A stretch of DNA of 64,000 nt from Plasmopara viticola. Lineage: Eukaryota; Oomycota; Peronosporomycetes; Peronosporales; Peronosporaceae. Positions 24,217-37,300 of the stretch are shown in pieces. Positions within the stretch are counted from its first letter, which is position 1. Each line of letters opens with the position of its first letter. The stretch spans positions 2,356,001 through 2,420,000 of the forward strand of contig MBPM02000001.1 of assembly GCA_001695595.3 (NCBI GenBank), in the 5' to 3' direction. The position numbers were made by a program, and so were the translations under genes. Under the pieces are notes generated by a model. That model searched no databases and was not told the origin of the DNA. It saw only the letters and a list, made by a program, of their open reading frames with translations.

Positions 24217-25323
24217 ATGAGTGCAAATCGAGTGGTCTCTACGCAAACCGAAGAGTTATTCCAGGCATGTGAGGCTGGCAATGTACAAGCGGTAGTGGAT
24301 CTGCTGCAGGATCCTCAAGTTGACATTAACTGGCAGCGCACACAGTCGGTGCGGACATAATTTGCTTTTAATAATACTTCACTAAACTACTAATGATACG
24401 TTTTAATTCAATTCTCTGTGTTGCTGTAGTATGGAGCTACGTCGCTCATAGTTGCCATCTCTAAAGGCCATCAAGAGATTGTGGAGATTTTGCTTAAGGC
24501 TAATGCAGAGCTTGAAGTGCTGAAAACTCCCGTACGAAGACACGCTTACTGCATGTATCAAAACGCGTAAATGCAAAAATAGTAATGATCGCGCTTTTCG
24601 GTTGCGCAGGATCGCAACAGTCCGTTGCACGAAGCTGCTTCTAAAGGCGATCCAAAGATTTTGCAGCTTGTTTTGAACAAAATACTCGAAAAATCAAATG
24701 ACAACGCTTCGGATCTCGTTAACTTGCCAAATCAGGTACGAAATTCCGTGTATTTGTTGCAAGGCTAAGCCCTAAAAGCCTTTGTTCGTGGATCTTGCTT
24801 CTGAAAAGTTTGGCAACACGCCTTTGCACAATGCAGCACGAACAGGGAATCATGAGTGCGTCTCTCAGTTGCTAAAGGCCGGTGCACAGCCAACTATTAA
24901 AAACGCAGTGAGAAAGATTGCAAGTGCCATTCGATTGAGCGTGTGAAGTAAATAAATGCATCAATGTATGTTGTGGCAGAATGGCTCCATTCCACTGCAT
25001 CACGCGTGTTACAGTGAGCAATTGAACTTGAAAGTTATTCAGCTTCTAGTGGAAGCTGGGTCTGATGTCAATGCCCTGGACGAGCACAGTCAATCGCCGT
25101 TACTTGTGGCTGCGAAGAAGGACCAGGTAGAGGTGATTGAGTATTTGCGCAAGAACGGTGCCGATGGTGCACTCAAGAATTCGGTACGCTCGTTTATCTA
25201 AAAAGTAATGGCCACCGCACTCAGTATTGTCTATTTTGCTCATCACTTAATCAGTTTGGTGAAGATGCACTTTACTTTGCGAAGCTGCGCAACAACACAA
25301 GTGTAATTGAGGTACTAGAATAA
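24217..25323 (+). CDS. Small ankyrin-repeat protein
   Basis: Six exons: 24217-24348, 24430-24531, 24610-24735, 24809-24907, 24980-25183, 25255-25323. Every junction is phase 0, and the sum gives 243 residues. The protein is almost entirely ankyrin repeats: an N-terminal LFQACEAGNVQAVVDLLQ, then YGATSLIVAISKGHQEIVEILL, RNSPLHEAASKGDPKILQLV, FGNTPLHNAARTGNHECVSQ, NGSIPLHHACYSEQLNLKV, HSQSPLLVAAKKDQVEVIEY, and a partial last repeat FGEDALYFAKLRNN. Introns fall almost exactly at repeat borders, as expected if repeats spread by exon duplication. It is a likely protein-binding scaffold; the partner is unknown. There is no signal peptide, membrane segment or extra domain. It is head-to-head with the elicitin-like gene. 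Confidence 0.9.
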
Positions 25324-28300
25324 TGGATTCTGGCCACTTGCGAGATCCATACCGACTGCAGATAGGGATTACAACCGTATTGCGAAATATATTCGATAAA
25401 CCGACCTGAGTATTATAAATATAACTTTCAGAATTCACGAGAAAAATGTTTTCCATATCGTGTAATTCATGTCAGAAATTGTTGACTATGGGTGGATTGT
25501 TGTATCCTCATTGTGAAGTGAAGTGTGTGTCACCCTGGCGGCGCAAATTTATGGCTTTCAAATAATGAAGACGTGAGAATGATTAAATCTCGCGAAGTGT
25601 CTAATACACTTTATGATAAAGAGATCGAACTGCAGCTTATCTACACTTAACGACTACTTACGAGAGCGACGTCAATGCATCGATAAACAATTAATCGTTG
25701 AGCCAAATCTCGAAACTTCGGATGAGAATGAAACATATTGATTATTGAAAAGGTCATGATCAAATGAACCGGCCTAATGAATATTTTGTTAATAACGGAT
25801 GTTCTTGCAAAGCGACCTTGAAGAACAAAAGCGTCAATCTAAAATTGAAATGGCACACACCGTAAGAGCTCGAGATAAAGAGAATGATGTCGTCATAATT
25901 AAAATCTCGAAATGTTCCACAAACACAAAAAGGTCTCGGTACCTTGTTACATGTAAAAACTAGCTTTAAGGATGCAGTTTCTTTTAAAGACAGTCAAGTC
26001 ACTACGACTAGAGCTGCTAAAAGAGCCGAGGCAGCAAATTTACGTGCATTAGTGTAATGGATACTTAGTTTTCTAGTCTCACGTTCTATGACCGTGGTGT
26101 TGTGAACTTAATTCGTAAAAACATAACAATGTATATAATTGAATAAGTCATTTCGCTACGATCTATTGCGCACATCGATATATTTGAGGCCGGGGATAGC
26201 AAATAGCCGCTCACAAAAAAATATTATTACTGCACGCCTCCTCTGTGCGAGAAATTCCGTGCCCCCGCCACGCCTGGTAGCACTTAAAGTTCTACACCCA
26301 CTCGGGAAGATTGACTACCAGAGCCCTCGCAAATATTTCAGGTTAAAAGGACCACCTTTCCTATTTTTTTGGACAAAAGATTCTTACTTCTCGGAAGACT
26401 TGGTGGTTCTTATAGGTCTAAGGAGGCGACTGCATTGCAGCCCTTACTGATGTGGAATGCGACATGGCGTTCGAGCTCTACGAACAAAGTCTATGCTTAG
26501 AGCTCAAGCAGCACAGATTCAGGCACCCTCGGTGGTAGCATTCTTGTTTGGAATCGAAGTTCTTAAACAGAACCATACCGTCAGGATTAAGGCAGATGAT
26601 CAGGTGTGCGTTACGTTCGCATTGTCTTACTGGGTACTTAGTAATGTAAATATTTAACTCGAGTGGTTTGTGCTCTGAAAACACACAAAGGAGTATTAAG
26701 AGCAACGAAGTTTGAGCTCCACTAGCGTTCACGCTTTCGTGCCTGCGAGGAACAAAGGCAAGAAAGGGCGGTTGCCCTTCACGTCGGTTAAAGTATGATT
26801 AGTGATGCTCAGAAGACTCTCAAACGCCCCAGCGACGATTAGTAGGCTGGTCACATTCATCTTTTGCCCAAACATACTCTAGGATTATACTTGCCCATAG
26901 ACGCTTTGAAATGCACCAGTAGGCCCAGAGTCCTCAAACGATGATGAGAAAAAGAAAGCTCTATGCCAACATTGACAAATGTGTCTTTGAGAGCAGAGGA
27001 GATCAAAGTCCATGGCTCCTTAGCAAGCAGTAATGGGGTTCGAGTAGACCCCAAGCTGTTCGAATGACCTTATGTCTCGTTCTTAGAATGATTCAGAAGA
27101 GTATTTTACTGATTTGCAAAGTTATAGTGCTGACTATTTGAGTCTTGCAAAGCCTTCATTCATTTTTTAAAAACAAATTGAAAAAGCCAGTGCCAAACGC
27201 TTTAAATAGCACCAAGAAAAGCTTCCAGAAGCCGTTCTGGCTCTGCTCGACGAGTTGCAGCCATTTAGCATCGTTTGCGACGATTCCGGCCCTGCCATCG
27301 GTTGCACATTGTTGACACTCAGTCAGGATGAACATAAGTGAGTTATCTGGTGAGATATTGAAAAGTTGTTTTTCTCAGTGCCAAAAAGTGATATCTATGA
27401 GTGGTCATAACACAGGAGTCCTCGAAATGCTGTCGCGTCGAGATTCTTAGGATAAGCACGCAAGATTTGGGCGATCCAAAAACACTATCTTTGGCTTCGC
27501 CGATGATACTCATTTCCTTGAAGATATCATTACCGTTTGGACGAAGTAAGTGTCTGCATAACTTGTTTATGGCCAGATTCTTTCTATTTTGTCATGTGAT
27601 ACTTTAAAGAATAAATAAGACGACGCAAAAAAAATTCAAACACGATTTAAAAATATGCTAAAGTCTAACACAAATGATGCTGATGTTCTAGCGAAGCGGA
27701 TTGCGTCGGTACATATACAATGCGTGCTTAAGAGCGCAAGTGATTGACCTGGAAGCTGTTGCAAATTTAGAGGATGTGTACCCGGATCAGCATTGCTCTA
27801 TGAGGTATTAGCTACTGATAGTAGCGAATTGGGAATCTGCTGTTACCGCAGTCAGCAATTGCAACTACCAAAAAGACATACCATTGCTCTCTTTACATGA
27901 ACGAAATCATGGATTTGGCATTCTCAAAGACTTGGTTCGGGAACCTTTGCCTTGTTTGTGACCGCAATCGTGTATGTCCAAATTTTTACCTTATTGCTAA
28001 GCAAAAATTGTGTGGTACAACTGGCTTCCAGCCCTGATTAAGCTGCAAAGTGAGGAGCACAAAATTTGTTCAGGTCCCTCCCTACCTGGACAGTAAATTT
28101 AATTTTGGTGCGCATATATAATTCTGCGTGTTGCATCGAATATCAACTGAAACTTCACGAGAACGTCAACCCCTTTTGATCGAAATCAGTAAGCGGTCAA
28201 TTTATAAAGTCGTATAATTTCTGCATGCATCTCCTGTGCAAGGTACTGCGTAAATCGTAGCTGCTGCAAAATCCTATGCTTACACGAGTAGATTGTTTGG

Positions 28301-30697
28301 TAAAATTTTATGATGAACGTGACTATTTTTGGAATATAGATGTAGAGATGGTGACTAAGGTGGCCTTGAACACGGATAACAGTGTGCGCGTGTCGATTCA
28401 ACTCTTTCGCGTGCAAGCTCGACAATCACTGGTGTTTCACCGGTCCTGAGAACACATGAAGAACACCTGAGAGCAGCGTACTTTTAAATATCCTTAATTT
28501 TGTCTATGAAAGTTATGAATATGCTTACGAGTTCAGGGATTTGACAGTCCCATTACTCTTTTTATAGATGCCCTAAGAGTAAGTGTGACGTAACTGTCGT
28601 CACCTGCACTTTTGCCGATAACGACTTTCATGCAAAATATTAAAGTATTGCCAAGATACACAGGCATTAGTACTGTCCATAAATTGGGCGATTATACAGT
28701 TTTCGACCAGAAGACAGTTCCAGATTTTATACAGTCACTAAGAACCAAGAGACTTTATTGTCTAAAAGTAATCTAGGATATGCAAAAAGCCAGATGATGT
28801 AAAGATGATAATATTTTAGAATGGTAGTAGTAGTTGGCTGAAAGTTAGGCTGTAGCGAGAAAATAAGTCGTAAGGACGCTTCCTTTAGTTCACTTCTCAA
28901 TTTGTTTTGGTCAAAAAACGATCCTCCTCTATTACGACTTCGCCCCGCCCGCTGCAGCCTCGTCCGACGGCCGACTCTAATCTGCTTCCTGCACGACGTG
29001 TACATAGTAGCACTTGCCGAGTCAAGTTCAGAGTTCAAGGCAAGGGTTCTCGTGGTCACATCTTGAGAAGCGAGTCATCCAGTCGTGCTGGTACGAGCCA
29101 CATAGTGGGAAGTTTTAGATTACAAATGGTTGTCTTAAAGCTTGAACTTTACGTCCAGTGGTCAGCTAGTGTGGTTGCACGCTTGTGTAGTACATACATC
29201 TGGAGCTTCTTCAGTTGGTCTGTGGTTTTGTGCTTTTGCCGTTTAAGGAATACCTGTTCCCCTTCTGAAAACACGGAGGATGACCTCCACATAACTTACC
29301 CACTTGGCTTTGCTTGATCTACATTCAATGTGCATTTGCGAGCAATGAGCAAGTACTTGCGCATGATATGATTTATGCTAATGCTCGCAAAATCTTCTCG
29401 GCAAGGAGAAGGATCTTCTTTTTCGTACTCGACAAACATATCCCGTCAAAATCGAGGTTATTCGATGTATTTGTCAGCTTGTTTATATCAGAAGGCCCGA
29501 CGATAGTAGCTTGAGCTCGCCAAATACTCATTTGATCACTGTACAGAACACTTAGAAGTAGTAGCAGGGCAAAACCCAGCATCCAACAAACAAAGAGACG
29601 AATTATAGATGCCGGTCTCGATTTATCAAGAATAATACTTTCTGCCATCTCGCATAATATCTGCAAGTGGACAATGTTGCGCTTGCAGAACTTGCATAAA
29701 GATTCGGCTCACATATCGTCACTAGTCTTCAAGGAATAAAAACGTTTGGATGCTATGAAATTGGAATTTACCAGATGATACAGCGCACAGCCGTAATGAA
29801 AGGACGATTACTTGCTTTGGCAAGAAGTATAAATTATCGCCTTATTACGTTTTTCATATCACGAGAATTCTCCAAGGGTATATGCATCTTTTATAAACCG
29901 AAAAAGGTGCAAATTTAAGCATTGACTTCGAGACGTCAGCTAAAAGTAATAAATCAGACATATTTTACAGATCAATACTAAATAACGTTTTGTTCCCAGA
30001 AAAAATACTGGAACTTTGCGATCGGTCACTTTTTGTATGGACTATATACAAATTGGTTGGTGCTCCATATTTATTGGCTTTTGCATACTTATATAGACAT
30101 TTAACTTTGCCAAGATAACTAGGTTTAATAATGTATAGAATTTGACTCTAAAATACAACTACGTTGATGGAACGTAAATTCGTGTGGCTAAGCTCAAGTC
30201 AAGTATACTTTACGAAATTAAGAGCTATGGTCAACATAGGCTGATCCCAGTAGTTAAATTTGTCAGTACCGACGTACTGATATATTTTCATCTCACCTTC
30301 GCCGCAGGTTTTTTTTATGCAGCTACCTCTTACGATTGGCGGGGCGCGGGATGAAGGGTTGCATAATCTAGCCACCAATCTTTTCCCTCATTAGTTTAGA
30401 AGTATAATTTTTCCGTAGGAAGACTCAACAACCATGTCTTAAGGCTTTAATCGAAAGTTTGAAGCTGAAAGAATAAGTTGAAGCTCGCACGGCGAAATGT
30501 CATGTTCGGGCAGAATCTCGTGTATGACGATATGATGGACGTTGCACGCTTCATGGTCGCCAATACACAATTTTGGTTAGTATAGTAAATTTTGCTCTAA
30601 ATGTTGTACAACTTAGCATGACTGATTTTCTGTAGAACAAGAATCTGGTAAAGCAGAATGAGTAGAGCTGTGGAGCAAATTGGGTCGCAAACGTCAC
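25324..30697. other. Gene-poor AT-rich tract
   Basis: No recognisable gene. Open frames are short and overlapping. One minus-strand frame with a hydrophobic segment (29373-29648) is noted separately. The region probably consists of old, decayed repeats, but I could not align any part to a family by eye. Confidence 0.5.
29373..29648 (-). CDS. Doubtful 91-residue ORF with one membrane segment
   Basis: From the ATG at 29648 the frame encodes about 91 residues: a short polar start (MAESIILDKSRPAS), one strongly hydrophobic stretch at about residues 17-36 (LFVCWMLGFALLLLLSVLYS), then a polar tail ending RALA. The pattern would fit a signal anchor or uncleaved signal peptide. No homology is recognised, it stands alone in a gene-poor tract, and it could be the first exon of a decayed gene. 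Treat it as unproven. Confidence 0.2.
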   Translation of the reverse strand: MAESIILDKSRPASIIRLFVCWMLGFALLLLLSVLYSDQMSIWRAQATIVGPSDINKLTNTSNNLDFDGICLSSTKKKILLLAEKILRALA

Positions 30698-31197
30698 ATA
30701 CTGAGATCCAGTAGTCACTTACCAACGATTATGCGGAAGGTTTTTGTCCTGTACAGTAAAGGGTATTTATGGTGTCTGCTGGTTTGTGGAACAGTCGCGA
30801 TGACCAGAGTCTTTTTTGTTGTATCTGTAAGCGTTTACAATATATATATATAATAAACACATTTTCCTGCACTTGTAACGAAATTAGTGTTGCGCCATTC
30901 CACTTACACTTTTCCATCCAATTTAATCAACTTGTAACGAAATTAGTGTTGCGCCATTCCACTTACACTTTTCCATCCAATTTAATCAAATTATCGGAAT
31001 GGCGCAACACTAATTTCGTTACAAGTGCAGGAAAATGTGTTTATTATATATATATTGTAAACGCTTACAGATACAACAAAAAAGACTCTGGTCATCGCGA
31101 CTGTTCCACAAACCAGCAGACACCATAAATACCCTTTACTGTACAGGACAAAAACTTTCCGCATAATCGTTGGTAAGTGACTACTGGATCTCAGTAT
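30698..31197. mobile_element. Near-perfect 500-bp foldback (inverted repeat) element
   Basis: Arms 30698-30901 (204 bp) and 30996-31197 (202 bp) are reverse complements with one substitution seen (30737 region, GGAAGG against GGAAAG) and a 2-bp difference in an AT run. The outer ends read ATACTGAGATCC and its complement. The 94-bp centre is explained by the 59-bp tandem duplication listed separately. No coding frame makes sense: the frames on both strands mirror each other. The element is either a foldback/MITE-type insertion or a local inverted duplication. No matching flanking duplication was found. Confidence 0.85.
30871..30988. repeat. Perfect 59-bp tandem duplication inside the foldback
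   Basis: Bases 30871-30929 are repeated exactly at 30930-30988 (unit begins ACTTGTAACGAAATTAGTG and ends TTTAATCA). The start of each unit also pairs with the right arm at 30996-31030, so the right arm can fold on either copy. The absence of differences indicates a very recent event. Confidence 0.9.
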
Positions 31198-33611
31198 AAA
31201 AAGTGTACGACCGACTTTTACGCTCAATTTTACTCCAGGGATTGCAGTACAGCAAATGAACGACGCAGCGGATAGCAGCAGCTTAAGGAACTGAGCAGCG
31301 CATACAGCATACAAGGTAACAATTTGAGACTTGACAATAAAAAGTATTTGTATTTGCAAAAGTGAGATCTCGAATAAATTTGCAGCACCATGTTATATCC
31401 CGCAGAATAGTCTTTACGAGCACCAGCCTTCCATTATCACTACATGTCCTACTCACTTTATTCTGCATTAATTGTATTACGCCGAATGTCGCCGTTTGAG
31501 CTGCACTGTTTTAAGAATATGTCAAAGCGTGAGATTAAGTAATTTTCTATATGAAAAACATAGAGAAGCTGTCCTGTACATAACTATAGAGCTAGCAGTA
31601 TGGCAGCACATACCAAATCTAATACTATTTGCTAGAATCTTTGCAAGTTCATGCGTCGTAATGCACAAAAACATAATCACCTCGCTCAAATAGATGCCCA
31701 CATCGCGGAAAAAAGTTTAGTTGGAAATCTTTGGCTTACGCCTCATTATGTAGCCCAGATTGTTTAGTCGTTCATGCCGTCATGCAAACGACAACATTCA
31801 TCTGCGCTACGTATGCGTGAGATGACATGTGCGTAGCTCTAGTAGAAGATCAAAGAAATATTGCTCGGATTCATATACCTCGGTTGAAATTTGCGGGAAA
31901 ATCTTCTTCTTCTTCTCATGAATCAAAGCAAGACAATTCATTCAAGCGCTCAAAAAGTCTTAGATTCGTTAAATAGTGAAGAGTCGAGAGTAGTTGCCTG
32001 ACACCGCCAAGTCGACGAAAAATGTCTATGGTATAATAAATTTAATAATGGTTTCACCAAAAAATCAAGCCAGACCTATACACTTGATCACTTATAATTG
32101 AGTTTTTATCGATCTTCATCTTCAAGTTGAGCCTTCAACAAAAAAAAATATCCTAAGTAGATAATATTAGGCATTGTCGTTTCCTCGTGGTGTGCCAGAT
32201 GACAAGTGTGCCTAAAATCTTAGCGTTAACGATCTTCAGTGCGCTTGAAGCGATAAACTCATCATTCAAAAACGGCGAGCATTACAACATACTAAGCATT
32301 GGCTGATGCCAGCATGTTGCTCAGAACTCAAACTTCTACCATGTCTTTTCCAGTATAGCTTCGAAAGATCAAAGCATTGCAGGATTTACGAACACTTGTT
32401 CTGGTTGTCTCTCCGTACTCGGACCGTCTAGGACTTCAAATAGCCGTACAAGGTTACTTTCACGGCCTCTCGATTAGTGGCATTGTCATGTTAAAGTAAA
32501 CGCACAAATGATGAGTTTATACACATAGGAATGCAAACCTTATGTGCTAAACCTATGCGGCTAAGACCTTGAAAGATCCATTAATTCGCGGGCACGAGTT
32601 AGTCTTAAACGCAGCGGTGATTAAGTTGAGTTATTGTATAAAATAATACCCAGTCCGTACTTTACCTTGCTTTTTTCCGATTTGGCCACCTTCCGATTTA
32701 TACATTTGTATATATAATTTATTTTCGCCTACCTAATTTACGATTCGACAAAAAGTCCTTGACTTAAGAGAGAGCTGCTTTCAGCTAGCTGCTATTTTAT
32801 TGACACCCTCCGATCCTAACAACATAGCGCTAGAGCGAAGCGACGACAGGCTTAAGAACCAGAAACCGGTCCAATAAGACATGGCGACTTAAAAGAATCG
32901 CACTCAAGGCATGTCCTGGTAAAGATATTTAAAATCACCTTTAGTTAAGTTTAACAGCTTCTGACTTGCGTCCATCATACAGCGGTCGCGATCTACATTG
33001 TATCGAAGAGCACGGGCCGCATAATGCTGAAGCTCACCAATTCCTATATGAAAAAAACGAAAGCACAATTTCAAAAAAGCATCCTCGTACGACGCCATCG
33101 CCATGATTAGTTACAATATAATTTGTCAAAAACAGAATAATTCACTTCCGTTTCATTTGTAAAAGAACTTGCCGCTTCGGTAGAGCTCTTAAACCTCTAT
33201 ACATTTTAGTTTGTTGTGAAAGCGAAATACAGACGCACTGCACAATTTTGCAGAAGCTTGCAGTTTTTACAATAAAGTTTCTATAGATTTTCTCGATGTA
33301 TTTAACTTGTTAAACGTTTTAATATCTCGCCGCCATGGTAAAATCCCTGTGTTACGACCAGAGCGTATACTGGAGGTTTTGCAATAGAAGTGAATCATGC
33401 AACTTTGGGAATATCGTTGATTAATCAAATGTCGCGCGGCATCCATCGGATGGATAAGTACCGAGTCAAAATTAAACAAAACCGTGCAAAGGTTCTGCAA
33501 AACCAGATTTCCGCAGAGTACGCGTGAGTGGATAGATGCTTGTACTTCTGCTTTTCAAGGTTCAGTGGTTGATAGCAGTGATTGGTTGTAGGGGTCTTGA
33601 GTACCTTAATA
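31198..33611. other. Gene-poor tract
   Basis: No gene or repeat structure is recognised. The sequence is AT-rich with short frames only. Confidence 0.45.
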
Positions 33612-34330
33612 TTACACAAGACGCTCCCAATACAACAACGGTTTTCTTCTCGCTATAGCCGTCAAGAGCTGTCGATTGTTATATTTAAGACTCTCCGCGA
33701 GACCAGCATTTAAGCCCTTAGTAAGACAACTGTCAACGTTGGACATCTTTGGAGGTCGAAGCCACACTTTGAAACTCTTGAAAGTCATATTCACGTCTAA
33801 TCCTGAAGATTGCCCTTGCAAGAGATTTAGGATGTATAGACGTATCTGCTGGTTGCGCAGTTTTCGCTGATCAATATACTGGCTGACTTCTTTGGGTCTT
33901 AAAGTTAGTTGCAGCTGCAGCGCTTCTTGTAGATGAGCCAGTGATATCCAACATGGCAATGACCTTATATGCGAATTCTATGTTATAAGATTTCTGCAGC
34001 ACAAGTTTTTATAGCTCCGGCGGTTGCATCTCTCGAAGGATACGAGTCAGCAAACTTTGCACTTCCTTTTTGATGACAAAGAGACTGCTAATAGGCGGCA
34101 GTTGACTCAATTGACGAGGTTCATGAAATGTCGCATTTTTTTTGCTTAGGATGCTAAGCTAAAACCGTTCCATTCACAATTTCTCCAAGCTTACAAACGT
34201 AATGAAAAATGTTGAGCAACATTACTTCCGGCAGTTTTTTTTTTCAAGTAGTTTTGTCAACGTTCAAACTGCAAGGTTTATAATCAAATCATGAGCTAAG
34301 AAAGCCAATGGCCTTTGTTATAAAGACGAC
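33612..34330. repeat. Decayed interspersed repeat, copy A
   Basis: This stretch is visibly related to 37060-37300 (same orientation) and 39250-39840 (opposite orientation). Shared landmarks include a TTGCAGCTGCAGC core (near 33910), an ATGGCAATGA..TTCTATGTT..CTGCAGCACAA block (33952-34005) and GAGCAACATTACTTCCGGCA (near 34215). Translated on the minus strand it has a segment like DTSI-x-P-x-x-LARAIFRIRREYDF (33700-33850) that is also present in copy C, so the parent carried a coding region. It contains stops and shifts. Confidence 0.6.
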
Positions 34331-37059
34331 AACGATCTTGGTGTTGTTAACATCGTCATGAGCCTATAAAACCCACATGGCCAGAGATCTGGTTGAAAAT
34401 CTCATCCTTTTTTCGATACACACCCTGAAAGGTTAGCTCTGAAAGCTAGGAGATTTCTAAATAAAAAAAATTGACAGCGGAGGAGGCTTGAGTTTCCCTG
34501 GTCTGTTGCAGGTTGATTCGTTAATCGTGCTCAGGACTTGGCCTTTATTTTCGCCTTTGAAGAAGTAATTTCTCTCCTTGTATTAGTGACAAAACCCCAA
34601 CCATGCTGTTTTGGTCCAAAGTCAACTTTACCACTACTTGCATGCAGCAAACTGCTGCTTCTTTCGCCCGTTGTTTGTCGGTAATACGATAAATACGGTC
34701 AATTAGTATTCAAATGGCTTGTCTGAAAAATTTGAGCATCTTGACTGCTCATATTTGTTTTCTAACGGTAATCATTTCGCTTGCAGTACTTTAGGTCAGA
34801 AATGCCACCCCAACTATGGGTAACGAGCTTCGTGAGAAAGAGTAGTAACAGGTGAAAATAATAACGGAAGAGCAAATACCTGCAGGAAATAAAAAAAGAA
34901 TTTATCAAGTTTTGGGTGTTGCAAAAAGTATCGGCAGACAAATCAACCGCTTCTACAGGAAGTCTTGGCACGACATGTGCGCCTTAGTAAAAGACACTGG
35001 TGAAGACGTTAAAGTTGCTGAACCTCAATGAATGTGAAGCATGTCAGTTTCAAGCAAAGTTTTCTTATAATAACTTGCAAGTCGATTAACGAGATATTGT
35101 CTTAAACAGAGATGTGGTATCCCTTGATCGTGGTAAAGGTGTCATAAAACAGCCTAACAGGCAGCGCCAGCTTTGGAAATTGCAGCATTTTGGAGCATAT
35201 GTTTTTTAAGAAATGAATAACGATAACTTTTAGAGCAACATGGTGCCTTCATTAGCGGTCAAGTATGCCGAGCGGCCTTTTTTATTGTAAGCTCAAACGT
35301 ACTAGCGGACTTAAAAGATATAGCATATGTGTAATTTACTACAGAGCGAACCTCGGCGGGCCGTTGAGAATTTACATGTCTGTTTTGCTTTTAGCTAGCG
35401 AAAAGGTGCTAGCAAGACAGGCATAGAATTGTCCGTGGTCTCCTGAGCAAATTGTATTATAATACTCAGTCTCGTCAGTAACATTAAGGTACAGACGAAA
35501 CTTATTGAGAAGTTACTTATCCAATTCCGTATAAGAACTGGGTTTGTATCGGATACCTGAGATGTCCTGAGCCATTTCGTCATGCACTTGTGCCTTTCAA
35601 TGCTTTAGAATTGTTTGGTACTCAAGATCGTATACAATAAAAGCTGCATAAAATGTCGCTGCATGAATTGCGTTGCTAAGCGCAGCCTTCAAAATTGACA
35701 ACTTGTCGGTCCACGATGGTGCGATTTAGCACCTAACTGCGTAGTATATCTTCAAATACGTGCTTTACACTCCTCGTCTAACTTTTTGTTCGAACGTGGT
35801 CTGCCGCTCATTCGTCGACTTTCTAGTAACCGTCAGCATTTCCGATAGCGCACAGGAATTTTCCGAACCTTTTATTGTCCGAAGAATATAAACCCGTTGG
35901 AGACCAAAATTTCTTTACTCTTTGGGTTTGCTTTCCGGTAATTAATGCCGGGATCACTATTTTACTCATTAAACACAATGCCGAAATCACTGTTTTACCA
36001 AAAAAAAACATTTACAATTATGCCCGCTTCGCAATCACATTTTGGCAGGCTAGAGACAAAGCCGTGATATAATGACACTTTCTGTGGAGGAAACAACGTT
36101 TCTTGACCCTCTCTAAAGTCTCACATGATTTTACATACTTGACTGCTCACCTAGACGAAGGTTACTAACATATGATAGAGAATGAGAGGTAGGATTTTCT
36201 TCACCTAAACGTCCATGTGTGAGAATCGTGTGCCGCATTACTTTAGATATCCATCGTTTAAAGCTTTGACACTAGCTAAGTCTGCAGATCTTCTTCTACA
36301 GTTTAGCAATTCCTTTGCTTGTTCATATTAGCGCAACCACGATCGTTGCCAAAATGTAGGAAATTAATCTACCAGACTTGTTTATAACGTGAAAAAATAT
36401 CGCGCGATGCTCGAGAGCAACTTTATTAGAGACAAATGAGACGATTTTTGCCGTCTACAAAGGAACATGCCCTATCGACCTCATTGAGTTAAATTTTGTA
36501 GACGCATTCGGACTTCTCTGCGCATATTATACTTCGTAGAAGTCCTTTTTATGTCATGAGTAGTAGCCCGAAGCTGCCTAGACTGGAACGAGATGTCCGT
36601 CATTATCGAGGTGCATTGAATCGCAATCGATACTATAGTCGGAGGTGCCGCAGATTGCGCTAAGAGACCCTTACTGATCTGTCAAAGACAAACTAAATAC
36701 CCGCATAAGCTTTTTAAGATGCTAAGAACGTCAGTGCTGATTTACGCGATTTTAAACTGCGGCATACATACTTAGCAACGTAATTGTACAGATAGATGGC
36801 TAATCTAGTTACTTTCTTGAATCTGGAAAGGTTGTGGCGTTGGCCAAGACGAGATTGTCATAGCTCTGTTTGAGTCATTTTGCTGCTTACGAACTTTAAT
36901 CTCAATGCCACAGTGACTTGTCATTTGAATAATATATTTTTGCTACAAAAACTTCAGCTAATGTGACCTAAACGGAGCTAAATAGCCTACTATTGTTCAA
37001 CAAAACGAATTTGTCGTCAGATCATACAGCTGTAAGCTTATCATGGGCGTTTTAATTGT
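34331..37059. other. Gene-poor tract between repeat copies A and B
   Basis: No gene is recognised. Parts may belong to the same decayed repeat family as the flanking copies, but the resemblance is too weak to delimit. Confidence 0.4.
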
Positions 37060-37300
37060 GTGTCCAAACAGTTATGGCAATGATCTTATACACGCAAATT
37101 CTATGTTTCGAGGCTTCTGCAGCACAAATTTTATTAGCTTGAGCAGTTTCGTCTTTCGAAATATTCAAGTCCGCAAATTTTGCACTTCCTCCTCTAAAGA
37201 AAATATATCTCGATTTGCTTTGGAATAAAGGATAAATTGCTAATAAGCTGCAACTTGCTCAATCAAACACTTGCTCATGACTGTCGAACTTCAGTATCAA
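37060..37300. repeat. Decayed interspersed repeat, copy B
   Basis: Matches copy A in direct orientation: TTATGGCAATGATCTTATAC..TTCTATGTTTCGAGGCTTCTGCAGCAC, then GCAAATTTTGCACTTCCTC, then GCTAATAAGCTGCAACTTGCTCAAT, in the same order as 33950-34115. The similarity may continue further downstream, but it is weak. Confidence 0.55.

Noticed and set aside
27025..27055. tRNA T-arm-like GGGGTTCGAGTAGACCCC
   Set aside because: The loop is ten bases rather than seven, and no D-arm or acceptor stem fits around it.
28907..29317. 136-residue plus ORF
   Set aside because: No ATG-based start with a plausible N-terminus, no domain, and a similar-length frame runs on the opposite strand.
30769..31359. Protein-coding ORFs of 119 and 122 residues on opposite strands
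   Set aside because: They are mirror readings of the foldback arms; the same peptide pieces appear on both strands.
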